From the NCBI GenBank assembly GCA_963971225.1, contig OZ020267.1:30259298-30323297 (forward strand): DNA of 64,000 nt. The letters run 5' to 3'. The position numbers and the translations under genes are program-made. The first letter of the stretch is position 1; every line of letters begins with the position of its first letter. The DNA is from Melieria omissa. Lineage: Eukaryota > Arthropoda > Insecta > Diptera > Ulidiidae. The notes below the pieces were generated by a model. That model saw nothing but the letters and a program-made list of their open reading frames with translations, did not search any database and was not told the origin of the DNA. Shown here in pieces: positions 1-11,069 of the stretch.

Positions 1-1027
1 AAATGGAGAGTCAATCTCATATTTCAATTTTGGTTGTGAATTTCTGAATCTTCATTAATTTTGTATTTTTTGTACTCAAGAATGTTGCTGATTGCTGAAA
101 AAATCAATCAAATCGGTTTAGTAATTTCCGAGATATGATAATTCCTCGTATACCTTACTACATTTAGTAGTGGGGAGCCAATTCCATAGAAAATGGCCAG
201 TTTTGTATGGCAGCCCCCTTAAGACTTGGAGATAGCGAGTAGGTATGTTTGGAAGAAACATTCGGAAGAGAAATTAAATGTATGTCGGTCTCACATGTGA
301 CACATCTGGGGGCAACCTGAACGCAGTTGGAGCCTATTTTATAAAAACGATCATTTTGTATAGTAACCTCATTAAGCTTTGGAGATAAGATACAAATATT
401 TTTGAAAGAATTGTTCAGTAGAGAAAACTAGTTGGGGTCAGTCATAGATTTTAACCCTCTAAGAGTAACTTTGGTGTTGCTGCGAAGCAATTTGTCGAAT
501 TTCTCAGCTTTTTTGTGAAGTTTGACTACAATGCGAAGTCGTTTAACTTCAGTCTAGCCACAAAATTTGTTGGCCGTGTACTTTTTCACAAAACTGCATA
601 AAATAAGAGGAAAACTAGTGGGATCAGTCATTGATTTTAACCCTCTAAGAGTAACTTTGCTGTAGCTGCGAAGCAATTTGTCGAATTTCTCAGCTTTTTT
701 GTGAACTTTGACTACAATGCGAAGTCGTTTAACTTCAGTCTAGCCTCAAAATTTGTTGGCCGTGTACTTTTTCGCAAAACTGCATAAAATAAGAGGAAAA
801 CTAGTGGGATCAGTCATTGATTTTAACCCTCTAAGAGTAACTTTGCTGTAGCTGCGAAGCAATTTGTCGAATTTCTCAGCTTTTTTGTGAACTTTGACTA
901 CAATGCGAAGTCGTTTAACTTCAGTCTAGCCTCAAAATTTGTTGGCCGTGTACTTTTTCACAAAACTGCATAAAATAAGAGGTTGTTTATAACCTAAATC
1001 GAAAAATCGTGCACTAAATCATGTCTA
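1..1027 (-). mobile_element. hAT-like MITE, copy 1, running off the window edge
   Basis: Read on the minus strand, this stretch matches the repeats at 46047-46831 and 48195-48878. Shared segments include the run around the two phrases equivalent to GGGGGCTGCCATACAAAA and TTGCCCCCAGATGTG, and the same terminal TAGACATGATTTAGTGCACG ending at 1027. The other terminus lies left of base 1. It contains no transposase reading frame, so it is non-autonomous. The family assignment rests on the 8-bp target-site duplication of the 46-kb copy. The subterminal part of this copy is triplicated (separate entry). Confidence 0.75.
423..982. repeat. 187-bp tandem repeat, 3 copies, inside the MITE
   Basis: The unit begins GAAAACTAG at 423, 610 and 796, so the period is 186-187 bp. 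The second and third copies are nearly identical over the whole unit and the first is a little more diverged. The unit corresponds to the subterminal portion that is single-copy in the related elements at 46.05 and 48.2 kb, so it is a local expansion within the transposon. Confidence 0.9.
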
Positions 1028-3100
1028 ATGGTCATTCAGATCGAGTTCCTGTGCACTCAAGGGAATTGACTGTCTCGGTTTCTTCTGCACAGTTTCACGG
1101 ACAGTCTTCTTTGTGCTCTTCTGGCGTTCTTTTTGTCACACAGAATGTTTATTGTTTGTCTACGGAACCAGTTGTATAGAATTTAAGCACAAACCTTGGG
1201 AAAGTTGACTTTAAAGAGCCATAGCGTCTTTATGGAATGTTTGCATTAATGGAGATTAATTTTGATAATAAAAATTTCTATTGTAAACATGCTGCTGTTT
1301 TGTGTAACTTGCCATACTAATTTGGCATCAGTGACTAAATAATTCAAAAAATGGCCGCCACAACATACCAACATCGACCCTTTGGAGTTATTAGAAAACT
1401 AAACTAAACTAAAACTTTTCACAATTTAATTTGGAGTATGCTAAACTTTCGATACCCTAACGTAAGTTGACTAGCTCATTATCCCAGAGGTCATATGTTC
1501 GACTCCTACTTGGTGCATGGTGCCGCACTCTACCAAATTTTCCAACTTTTTTGTTCTCTAAACATTCCCTAACCCAGCAATATACCCCAGTTCAAAAATT
1601 CCGACCCTCAGATGATTCTTTTCGACTCACTCGCAGCTATAAAAAGAAAACAAATATAAAGCTACACGGTGCACCAGCGACGCCCACCAGGTGAAGTGGG
1701 CATTAGCAAAAGCAGCGCACCAAACCGATCTTAGCAAAGTCCCCAACCATCCTGCTGTCACTTTTTCAACACAACAGATGACGCTATGAATCGTAGCTCA
1801 CAACATCAGAGACTGAGAGAGGCTGAGGATGAGAGTCTTATCACTTAGAAGTACCTGCGGTAGACCAATCACCTGCCTTGGCAGTAAAAACAATCGATTT
1901 ACGTAACAAACACTAAGGCAATGTCTTGTTGAAGCCCTATGTTCCCGAGAAGAGTGAACAAGGAAAAACATTAAAAAAATTTGATTTAAATTATTTCCTT
2001 TGTAAGCTTAGGAATTTTTTTAGATGTTATCTTACTTACTCACCCAGAACAGGTAATCATCTGTTGACTCTGCGGAAATCTGCAGAGGAGACATCTCAAC
2101 ACAACAAACTGCAATGTGATGCAGTATTTCACAGCAGGAATCGTTTTCTGAGCCAGTTTAGGCTTTCAGAAGAGAACATCGCACACACCCTGTGAGCAAC
2201 TGAATTTAACCCAGTAAAGCCGGGTACCAGGTTAGCCCATATGATTTTGATAAAACATACACGACCTGGAATTGACCCAAAATGATCAGGAACAAAATTT
2301 AAGCTTTCTATCTCTGCGCATTGCTGAGATATTCATTGGTTATTTTTTACCCATTAGGCAGCAATGGTAGCTTTTTTCCATACTTTTTAAAGTGATCAAC
2401 TAAACACGTGAACAAAAGATGTATTTTTTACAGGTGAGTTAGTAGAAAGAGAGTTCACAAAAATGAAGTTCTAAGGCCACTAAGTTTCGGCACATTTTCC
2501 ACCTCCGGAAAATTCACAATTTTCGGAGTCTGGTAACTCTAGCGAGATGGCGAAATTTCAGGGTGACTCCCACTAGATTAAGGTAGTTCCATCTTTACCC
2601 CAACCAGGGATGGTTCAATTATTTTGAGATATCTCTACCACGAACTTTTCTGTGACTTTTTTAAAACAGTTAATTTTCATGGGTAAATTGTTACCCATTA
2701 GCCAGCAAGTAGTAGTTTTAGTAGTAGAGGTCACAATAGATCACAACTGGTCTTAGGACACTGCAACCCCAAGAATATCTATCCATCTACTTCCTCACCT
2801 CATGTGGAGTCACCTGATTTTGTTTTGCTCGTGCAGCTGAAACCGCAACTTAATGGCAGAAACTCAATTGAGGCAAATTACCCGGTCCAAGCTTTGCTGA
2901 CAAATCGATTTGTAAAACCTTTTTCTACTTGAAAACTCACAGCACTGGAAATTGGCAGCAATTTGCGCGACTCAATCAATGGTAATATTTCCCCCTCCGC
3001 CCCTCCCTTCCAACATATTTTAACTGCACTACAAAAGCAACGCTAGTTGCCATTTTGTTGAAAAAAGAAATTAAAATAAAAATAAATACAAATAAAACTA
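1028..3100. other. Non-coding stretch, nothing recognised
   Basis: Moderately AT-rich DNA. Short open frames (for example 1467-1694 and 1926-2195) show no recognisable domain, no codon bias and no neighbouring exons. A tRNA-like TTCGACTCC lies near 1499 but lacks a convincing cloverleaf. I see no gene here. Confidence 0.5.
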
Positions 3101-3599
3101 AATGAAAATACATAGTGTTGAATTTAAATTAATTTAAAGTGAACTTTGCCACGTTTTAAACTGTCTGTTGTCATTTGCCTTTTGCCGAAATTCGATGGAC
3201 ACAGTTGGTGAAGTGAGTGCGGCAGCGAGGCACACAACACATAACAGCGGCAATTTAGTAAAACGTAGTCTGAGCGCAAAAGAGGCAAAAAATTTCGCTC
3301 CCCTATCGTCGACACGCAACAACGACGCTTTGTGTCCTCGTCCTCTGTGCATTGGCCCGCATTGTGGTGCGGCTGCTCGCACTTGAGTTCGTCCATTGTG
3401 CGCAGCGGCCACTCGGGCTCGAACGGCGTTTTGGCGTTTCGTCGATGCTGCGACACAGACGTAAATGCGCTGCGTTCACTGCCGAAGCGATAAAAACTTT
3501 GGCGCTGCTCGGCCGCTGGGCGCCCTTCGCTCGCAGCCAAATAAAGCCGCAGCGGCAGCAGCCCCAGTTTCAATTGTAAGTCCTTTAGTCCTTTTGCCG

Positions 3600-4098
3600 C
3601 CATGTTGCGCAGTGCGATTTTTTTACTATACTGTTCTCTGTGTGTGTTGGTGTGTGTGTGTGCGTTTTATTTCTGTTGATTTAATTTTAAAAGGCGGCAA
3701 CGCGCTTTGCTCTCCGCGCTGGCCACAATCCGTCGGGCTCTTTATTTATATTTTATTTACATGCCATGTTCTTTTTGTTGTTGTTGTTGTTGTTGTTGTT
3801 GTTGCTGTTTAAGTGCAAATTGAAACGCTTGCCAAAAAGTGAAGCGTCGCACAAAACGCCCAGCAATGACTACAATTTTGTCGCTCAACTGCCAGTCGCG
3901 GCTCGTTTTTGGCTCTGTTCGCTCGTCCGTTGCCACATTTGGCAGCGGCGTTAGGCAGCAAATCATCGGACAAGTTCCAAGCGGCTGTCGTAACAACGCG
4001 CACTGCAGTCACTGCTGCGTTGGCTCGCCTCGCGTGCGGCTTTAGTGGCTCGAGCAATTTTGCGCTGGTCTGGTCTAGTAGGGCTGCGTCATCATTGC

Positions 4099-4150
<52 letters not shown>

Positions 4151-4260
4151 GCTGTTTGCGTAATGCTTTCTTATTGTTGTTATTGTTTTTGTCAATTGAA
4201 TGTACTAATGCGCGTTTTATGTGCAAAGTTGTAATGCGAACGCACACTAAACGCAAATAG
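3600..4260. repeat. (GTT)n and (GT)n microsatellites in non-coding DNA
   Basis: A (TTG)n tract runs from about 3775 to 3804 and a longer one from about 4098 to 4152. A (TG)n tract lies near 3640-3660. The surrounding 3.1-4.8 kb is less AT-rich and holds many overlapping open frames on both strands, all produced by these triplet repeats (poly-Leu, Cys, Val, Gln or Asn depending on frame). No splice-bounded exon could be supported. Confidence 0.85.
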
Positions 4261-4974
4261 CGTAACGCCAGTCCCACTTTTGCCTCCATCACTTCATCCT
4301 CTTATCCTCCCACCCTGCGTTCATTTGTCGTATTTGTACTTAGACAAGTATCTAATAGCTTCCCAGACACTACAGTTAGCACCAAGTGGCATTGCCGACT
4401 GCTTCCTCTGCGCATACCTGCTGCTGGCAAGTGGCTGCGCGGGGGTGGAGCGCGAGAGGGCAACAACACAGCAAGGGGGCATGGAGCGTCTTACACAAAG
4501 CGCCGATGCTTGTGCGCGAAATGCTTTTAAGCATGAATAACACATCTTGCTGCGGTTAATGCACGAACAATGACACCCGCCACGCCCACTTACAAATTTA
4601 TACACCCCGTAGTCGAGGCAGAAGCAGCAACAACAACAATAAAAACAAATTCGCCAAAAATTATCTGCCAGCAATGTTCTAGCTTTGCTGTTGCTGTTGT
4701 TGTTGTTGTTTAGTATTTTTGTTGCCGCTTTCGCTTGAATTCAATTCAATTCAAATTGAAAATTGCAAAGTCGTTAAAAAGTGAAAATTTTCTTTAATGA
4801 GTTTTATTTAATAAACTGCTGTGCGGCATATTAAAAAGCTATATTTATTGGATTATACGAAAAGCGTAGAAGTTGCGGTGCTTCATCAGTCATAAAATTT
4901 GTTTCATTAAATTTTCTATACATTCTTGTGGCCAATGCAGCAATAATACTTTATTTATAACATCGTAAACTTGT

Positions 4975-5560
4975 TTCGATTAAAGCAGATTTGTACTTCG
5001 AATTTTATGAATGAAAACTTTTTGAGTTGTATTGAACAATTTTAAGTCATCTTTTTGAAATTTTCTAATGAAGTTTTCATAAAGGAATAAAAATTTCAAT
5101 AATCAAATCTTGTACTTGAAATTTTATGAATTTTTCGCAAAGTTGAATGTAAAGTTACTGAATTGAGTTGAGCTGCAAAGTTTCAAGTCATCTTGGAAAA
5201 ATGTTTTTGAAAAATTCTAAAAAGTGTTCATAAGGATTAAAAATTTCTATATTCAATTCTTGTCCTTGGAATTTTATGAATTTTTTGCACAGTTAAATGA
5301 AAATGTTTTGAATTGAGCTGAGCTGCAAAATTTTAAGTCATCTAATTGTTTTTGAAATTTTTGAAAAAGTTTTCATAAAGCAATACAAATTTCAATAATC
5401 AAATCTTGTACTTGGAACTTTAGGAATATTCCGCACAGTTAAATAAAAACTTTGAGCTGAATTTTTTTAGTTTTCTGAAAAGATTTTATAAGGAATAAAC
5501 ATTTCAATCATCGATTTTTGTAAAATGTACAAAACTTAAATATGAATTGAACTTGAACAT
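4975..5560. repeat. Degenerate ~146-bp tandem repeat, about 4 copies
   Basis: The phrase TTGTACTTNGAATTTTATGAAT recurs with variations near 4990, 5110, 5258 and 5405. Each copy is followed by a block containing TGAGCTGCAAA and TTTTAAGTCATCT. Copies are clearly diverged, so the array is old. No coding potential. Confidence 0.7.
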
Positions 5561-5639
5561 ACTTAACTTTAATATACACAAAAAAATTTTTAAACTTTTT
5601 TAAAAATTTTCATAAAGAAAACAAGGGTTAAATTTATAC

Positions 5640-6215
5640 TTCAAATTTGTTTTCATACGAACCCTAGCAGGGTTCGTCTGCTTTGTTTGCGGCGCCAAGT
5701 TTGAAGTCAATGGGGCCCAACTAATCAAGTTTCCTTCAACCCTCCCTCAACCTTTCGTGGACACCTTCGTATTTTTATGAAAAAATACAGGTCGTTAGAT
5801 TTCGACTTTCAAGACCACTTTAAACATTTGTCGAATTATTTCAAATTACCAAAAGTTTTACCATATTTAAAGTTCAAAAACCCCTTAAATCATGTTTCTC
5901 ATACAACCTTTTAACCCATTGTAAACCCCGTCAGGATTTAATTAAAAAAAAAGTGTCTAATTATTTTTGATTTCAAGTGTTTTCAATTAGGAAGTCAATC
6001 GTATCATTAATCACATCATGTTTTTTTTCTTAGTCTTCCCCGAAACGAATCTTAACCCATTTTTGGCCCCAATAAATTTTTATTTTTGAAAAATTTAAAA
6101 ATTTGGGTCGAATTTATCTTTGATTTGGTGCATCATGTTTCATTATAGTATAGCTTAACCCATATTTTATGTTCTTAGGCCCCGAGTTTCCAAAAATTCC
6201 GTCTTTCATGTTTGC
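5640..6215. repeat. Old dispersed repeat field, related to 54130-55620
   Basis: Repeated variants of TTAACCCATTGT and TTTGAAGTCAATGG are separated by segments beginning with GATTT...GATTTTCGA. The same phrases, in the same order, occur at 54.1-55.6 kb. Internal units are roughly 100-200 bp and strongly diverged. No transposon ends identified. Confidence 0.6.
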
Positions 6216-6319
6216 AGCTTCAACGGTTTGGTATTTAGAAGCTGAAGTAATGAGAATGTTGTAGAATCAGTTGAAACTCTGCTAAAAGACAACCCCGGAC
6301 TGTTGAGGTCGCGTTCTTT

Positions 6320-6823
6320 GATGGTTAGGTTAGGTTAGGTTAAAGTGGCTGCCTAGGCACGGGACTTGCCGAAAGACACACTTAGGCCACAAAAAGGACC
6401 CATTGTGATACCACGAAAAGGGAGTGATCTGACTTACTGCAAGTTAAGTGCCTATACAAGCCATTTTGTTTTGTGGATAAAACTTAGCAAGTCCCTAATG
6501 TTGACTGATCTAAGGTCATCCAGGTTGTCGAAGAAAGTAGAGCCCAAGGCTTTCCATCTTCGTATAGAGAGAGCCGGGCAGTGACAAAGGAGGTGACTGA
6601 TTGACTCTTCCTCCTCCACATTGTGACAGCTACGGCAAAAGTCCCGACTGTCAAGACCCAATCTGTAGGCATGACGGCCAAAGGTACAATGTCCCGTAAG
6701 AATCGAGACGATCGTACTGATGTGTTGTCTATTGAGCGAGACAAGAATTCTAGTGCACCCGGGGTTTAGATAGGGCCATATGGACCCTTGATGGACTTTC
6801 GGGTAAAGCCGATGCACATACAT
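6320..6823 (-). pseudogene. LINE 3' end: RNase H/zinc-finger tail of a Jockey-group element
   Basis: On the minus strand a 123-residue frame (6823 down to 6452) ends in the C-terminal region typical of Jockey/LOA/I-group non-LTR retrotransposons. It has HISTIVSILTGHCTFGRHAY, then a cysteine/histidine cluster CRSCHNVEEEESISHLLCHC, then an LLSFI..TKWL tail and a stop. Family knowledge: this segment follows or ends the RNase H domain of pol. Upstream pol sequence is missing, so the copy is 5'-truncated. A short 3' UTR follows and ends in a TAACC-repeat tail (seen on + as GGTTAGGTTAGGTTA near 6323-6342). The fragment cannot move on its own. Exact clade is uncertain. Confidence 0.75.
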
Positions 6824-6849
6824 ATTTGTTCAAGTGGTTCTCAAGAGAT

Positions 6850-7520
6850 TCAATCTGCATCTAAAGAAATTCCTTCCGATAGGAATAAACACTAATACTC
6901 AAATCGAACGGCTTCACAATGCACACAACAGTGTCTCCGAGTGGAACTGCAACTGCACACAGCACTTCTCTAACCCAACCTGACACACTGTACGCTACCC
7001 ACTGAAATACTTTTCTGTATTATTGAGTACTTTTTAAAACTTTTTCATTATCCATTATCGAATAAGTAAATTATTATTGGGTGATTTATTGTTGATTCAG
7101 TCATTCTGCCACAACAAAATGTTCGAAGTGATGAGATGTTTACAACTTTTGTGAAAGTCTGGCAGTCATTAAAATGTTCGCCAGTAAAATTCAAATAAGT
7201 CAGAGGTTGTAAGTAGCTGCTAAGGTTGGTGGGCTGTCAGGTGCACCTTACCATCTCCTGGATGCTCTATTGCACGGGTATCCATGGGAATAAGTAATGG
7301 CTGATGAGCTGGTCAGGGTGGATTGTGCTTTGAACTCACAACCCAAAAGTGTTGGCTAAGACAAACACACAACTACTTTCTACGCACAGCAGGTGGCAAA
7401 ATGTCTCAACAGATTTCAACGACTCCCGTAGAGTAAACAATCTAAGTGTTCTTTGGAATGTTTCTAGGCCAGTGATGACCATTCGGCTACTCGCAAGTAA
7501 AAGCAACGTCGATGTCTTAT
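6850..7520. other. Non-coding stretch, nothing recognised
   Basis: No domain-bearing frame. Sequence to about 6990 may still belong to the adjacent LINE relic. The rest shows no repeat or gene signal that I can identify. Confidence 0.4.
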
Positions 7521-7524
7521 ACAG

Positions 7525-8125
7525 GGTGACGCAGAAGTAATCACCTTATCGGCAGATGTTATAACTTTTGCAAATGGTGGCAAAATTAAATTTTGCTTTG
7601 ACATTCATTCATTCAATTATTCGTTCATTCATGTATTCAATCAATCATGTATTCATTCATTCATGTATTCATTCATTTATTCATTCTTTCATTTATTTAT
7701 TCATTCATTCATCGATTTACTAATTCATTCATTCATTCATCCATTCACTCATTCATTCGTTACCTTATCGGCAGATGTTATAACTTTTGCAAGTGGCGGC
7801 AAAATGAAATTTTTCTTTGACATTCATTCATTCATTTATTCATTTATTTATTCATTCATTCATTTATTCATTCATTCATTTATTCACTTATTTATTCTAT
7901 CATTCATCCATTTACTCATTCATTCGTTCATTCATTTTATTATTCATTCATTAAGTCATGCATTCACTCATTCATTCTTTCATTCACTTATTTATTCATT
8001 CATTCATTCATTCGTTCATTCATTCATTCATTCATTCATTCAATTCATAATTCATTGATTAATTTATTTATTCTTTCTTTCATTCATTTATTCATTTATT
8101 CATTCATTCAATGTTTCATTGTTTC
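7525..8125. repeat. (ATTC)n field with a duplicated mariner-TIR-like leader
   Basis: Starts with TACAGGGTGACGCAGAAGTA, which looks like the inverted terminus of many Tc1/mariner elements. This is followed by a block ACCTTATCGGCAGATGTTAT... that occurs twice (near 7545 and 7762), each time leading into CATTCATTCATT. The tetranucleotide then dominates to about 8115, where (CA)n takes over. The long open frames are translations of the ATTC repeat. No second TIR found. Confidence 0.85.
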
Positions 8126-9640
8126 ACACACACACACACACATACACGCATACACTATTGCGCCGGCAGACAATAAGCTTTCGCTGTCGTTCTCGCTCCC
8201 CTCTAATCCAATACTTTCGCTTAGGAAATTCCAACGCCGAACACAACGCAACGCCGAGATTCGAGTGTGTAAGGAAAGCGCGCAAAATCTGTGCTGGATT
8301 TACGAATACGGTGCGCGGTGATAAATAAGAGAGCGCAACGTGATGCGTGGCGAACGGGGTACGTGTACTTCGTATATGTGTTGGTGTGCGTGTAGGTGTT
8401 GGTGCGAGCATCTGTGGCGCAATAATGCAAAGTAAAGCACCAAAAGCGCACACCACACATGCGGATTGAGAAATGTTGTAAATCATTGCCGTTGCGGTGA
8501 CTGTTGGCCCGCACTGCCAGTGTCAACGGCAACAACAACAACAACAACAACCACAATAACGGCATAGCTTCAGCACCTCAAAGCCACGCGCAACTCTAAC
8601 AATGCACACTTTTTGTTTAGATCTCGTAGTAAAAATTCAAATAGCCTCACACACACACACACATACACACACACACATACACATTTTAGATATACGCTTT
8701 ATACGCTCGAAAGCGTTTATCAACGGTCAGCGCGTTCAACGTTCTCGCCAACGAAATTGCGGCTTTTTGGTTTATTAAATTTTTGCAACCTTAATTAATT
8801 TGAACGGCACTCGACATTACACAAAAAACCCGACCCGAAGGACTCGTTAACCATTTTCGTTATTGAAATAAAAATGCAACAACAATGCAGCATTAGACGA
8901 ACGGCCACAACAATTTCGAGATAAAAATGAACGTAAATAATTAAAAAAACAACAACAACAGCAACAACATGAACAGCTAAAATTGTAATTATTAAGCCAA
9001 AGCGTAGCGTGGACGTGGACTTATTACCGTTATTAGCCTAAATATGCGCTGAGTGTGCTCGTGTGTTTATATGTATACATATTTATATAGATCTATATAG
9101 ATATGTGTGTGTGTGCATGTTGCGTATATGTGTCACAATTAATGTTGAGTCTTTTAACAAACAAAGCGCCACGGACCGTACATGACCGTACACCAGAAGG
9201 GGAGGGGGGAAAATATAATTAATGCCGCTCACCAAAGTTGTCCACTCAAAGCGGCTGAAAACAACAACAACAACGAGCATTAAAAAAGGTATGCATACAA
9301 TATGAAGTAGGCTCAGCGGACTCGTATGATGCGTGCATCAAACGCGCAAGTCAGCAATCTCACGCAATTAATCGCGCACACACCCCCATCTGCCCCCTCC
9401 GTCACTCTTACAGCTGCCACCCCTTGTAATTGTGCTCGCATTCCTCTTTATTTGCCTTGCCGCCTTTTGCTTGCGAGTCGCACAATTGTTGCAGCGCACC
9501 TGAATACACGTGTTCTGACACACACACACACACGCACACGAGTGTACTCACGTACACTGAGTGAAATTAAGAAATACAAATTTCAAGCCCTTAACAGCCA
9601 AAACTACACTGTTGAATCCGAAGAGCCTTTAGTGATCTAC
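8126..9640. other. Microsatellite-rich non-coding DNA
   Basis: (CA)n at about 8127-8150, 8650-8680 and 9518-9535, (CAA)n at about 8530-8550 and 8945-8970, and (GT)n at about 9103-9115. Open frames on both strands run through these repeats and have no family resemblance. No gene is supported. Confidence 0.6.
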
Positions 9641-9644
9641 TTAC

Positions 9645-10135
9645 TTACTTAAGTGGCCATAACAACCTGTTACAGGTTAAGGTCTGCCACAAAAAATTCT
9701 CTCCAAGATTTTTTGCTTTGCGCGCGCCTTCTCCAGTTGGTCATAACAAGATAAAGCTTTCTTAACTTGGTCCTTCCATCGGAGACACGGCTTCTCTCTT
9801 CGCCATCGACCTCCAACTACCTCATCGAATACCTTTTCCGCTGAAACTTCATTGTCCATACGACAGACATGACTAAGTCAGCATAGCCGTCGTCTCTGCT
9901 ACTCAGTTGCCTACCGAGACCGTAATAACACCTATTGACAAGAGTAATCCTTTGCTTTATTTCCGGACTGATGTCATTGCTGCTTTTTATGGCAGTAAAA
10001 CTTCAAAAGTACATCTGCCAGTCTCTACGTAAGACACCGGCCGCTGCGAGTCCCTGCATGTGGACAGCATATACGTCATCTTGCACTCATTTACCAGACC
10101 CATTGCTTCATCCACTGCTTCATTAAATCTCAGAC
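9645..10135 (-). pseudogene. RTE-type LINE reverse transcriptase, decayed 3' part
   Basis: Read on the minus strand, broken frames give RTE-like C-terminal RT segments in the expected order. These are KMTYMLSTCRDSQRP (about 10095-10050), EIKQRITLVNRCYYGLGRQL (about 9965-9905) and MDNEVSAEKVFDEVVGGRW then LRWKDQVKKAL (9859-9740), with a stop at 9677. Between the second and third segments a block normally present in these proteins is missing, and frameshifts occur. The 3' end carries an (AAGT)n tail (ACTTACTTACTT on +, 9639-9650). It is a dead, 5'-truncated and internally deleted copy. Assignment to RTE is from family knowledge of these motifs. Confidence 0.75.
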
Positions 10136-10221
10136 GTGCCGAAAGAAGACATTTAGAATAGGTTATGGTAGCTACCTGAGCCTATTTAAAGGCCCATTGT
10201 GATACCACATACGAGTATTTC
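10136..10221 (-). repeat. Possible LINE 3'-UTR scrap
   Basis: Contains CCCATTGTGATACCAC, which is also present at 6398-6413 in the 3' UTR of the LINE relic, with a similar GTGCCGAAAGA lead. It suggests a second diverged 3' end of that LINE family. Too short to be certain. Confidence 0.4.
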
Positions 10222-10537
10222 ACCCCTTTTTTTAAATATCGATGCAACATGGTTTTTCCAACATGTGTAAACAACACACATTTCAAGCGGATTGGGAAAG
10301 CGAGGTTTGACCTACAGTTTATCGCCAAATCCGAACTGCGGTTGGTAGATTTTCTTTCACACTTGAAGTTGTTTGCCATTACCTGCCAAGAACGCACATG
10401 TGCGATTCTTGTAATTTTCATCCGCTTCATGTGGATAGCGATAGAAGTAAATGAACGTTTCATCAACCCGAGCTAGGAATCGAACCTAGGGCCTCGGTAT
10501 ACGCGAGTGCGTTACCCACTGGACTATTAAGGTCTGC
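10222..10537 (-). mobile_element. tRNA-derived SINE, type A
   Basis: On the minus strand the first ~72 bases form a tRNA-like head. An A-box-like TAGTCCAGTGGGTAACGCA is followed by a perfect B box GGTTCGATTCC at about 10487. The body contains TTCGGATTTGG.GATAAACTGTAGGTC, the same core seen in the SINEs at 37.4, 45.4 and 55.7 kb. The 3' end is CAATCCGCTTGAAATGTGTG followed by an A-rich tail. The head would be read by RNA polymerase III. Reverse transcription would need a partner LINE. No clear target duplication found. Confidence 0.8.
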
Positions 10538-10592
10538 AAGAAGGCAGTCAGTCGATACACAATGCTGCCTTCAGTCATTAGAGGCCTTAGAC

Positions 10593-10722
10593 ATTACTTA
10601 CTTACTTACTTACCTGGCCATAACAACCCGTTATCGGGTTACGACCTGCCGCAAAACTTCTCTCCAGTTGGTCACACCAAGAGATACCAGGGCCTCTTCC
10701 ACTTGGTCCTTCCACCTTAGAC
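10593..10722 (-). pseudogene. Second RTE LINE 3'-end fragment
   Basis: Begins on + with (ACTT)n then CTGGCCATAACAACCCGTTA, matching 9645-9680, and continues through CTCTCCAGTTGGTCA.A..AAGA and TTGGTCCTTCCA. Only the last ~110 bases of the element remain. With the copy at 9.6-10.1 kb it brackets the type A SINE. Confidence 0.75.
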
Positions 10723-11021
10723 ATTAAGGCACAGAAAAACCTGTTTGGTCCGTTGCTATCAAATCAGAGCATCGTCCTATTTAAAATTTGAACCATCCTT
10801 CAGACTGCAACCAAAATTTGAATGTATATATAGCCATTTTCAGTATTTTTATAATCTTACCAAAGTTTTAGACACAAATTAAGACAGTCAAATTTTTGGT
10901 ATGAAGATGCCTCTAAGTGTTAGTGATAGGATACAATGCAAAAAAAAGCAAACTGATTATTTTCTATAAAAGGCCCGAACCTTTCCCTTTACTCCTTCCA
11001 TCATGTCTTGTACAGTTGTTA

Positions 11022-11042
11022 GGTAGGTAGGTAGGTAGGTAG
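11022..11042. repeat. (TAGG)n microsatellite
   Basis: Five tandem TAGG units next to the truncated end of the DD37E transposon. The unit is TAGG, not the insect telomere unit TTAGG. Confidence 0.9.
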
Positions 11043-11069
11043 CAGCGACTGCGTGCTCTCTGAGCACAA

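Noticed and set aside
1485..1540. Possible tRNA or SINE head (B-box-like TTCGACTCC)
   Set aside because: No matching A box at the right distance, and the T-arm does not pair. No SINE body follows.
6323..6342. GGTTA repeats as telomere-like or regulatory motif
   Set aside because: They are the 3' tail of the minus-strand LINE relic.
7663..8058. 131-codon open frame with HSFIHSFI pattern
   Set aside because: It is only the translation of the ATTC repeat. All frames of such an array stay open.
10466..10537. Genuine tRNA gene
   Set aside because: Good A and B boxes, but the acceptor ends do not pair well and a SINE body follows without a terminator.
11022..11042. (TAGG)n as interstitial telomere repeat
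   Set aside because: The unit is TAGG and not TTAGG, and Diptera lack TTAGG telomeres.
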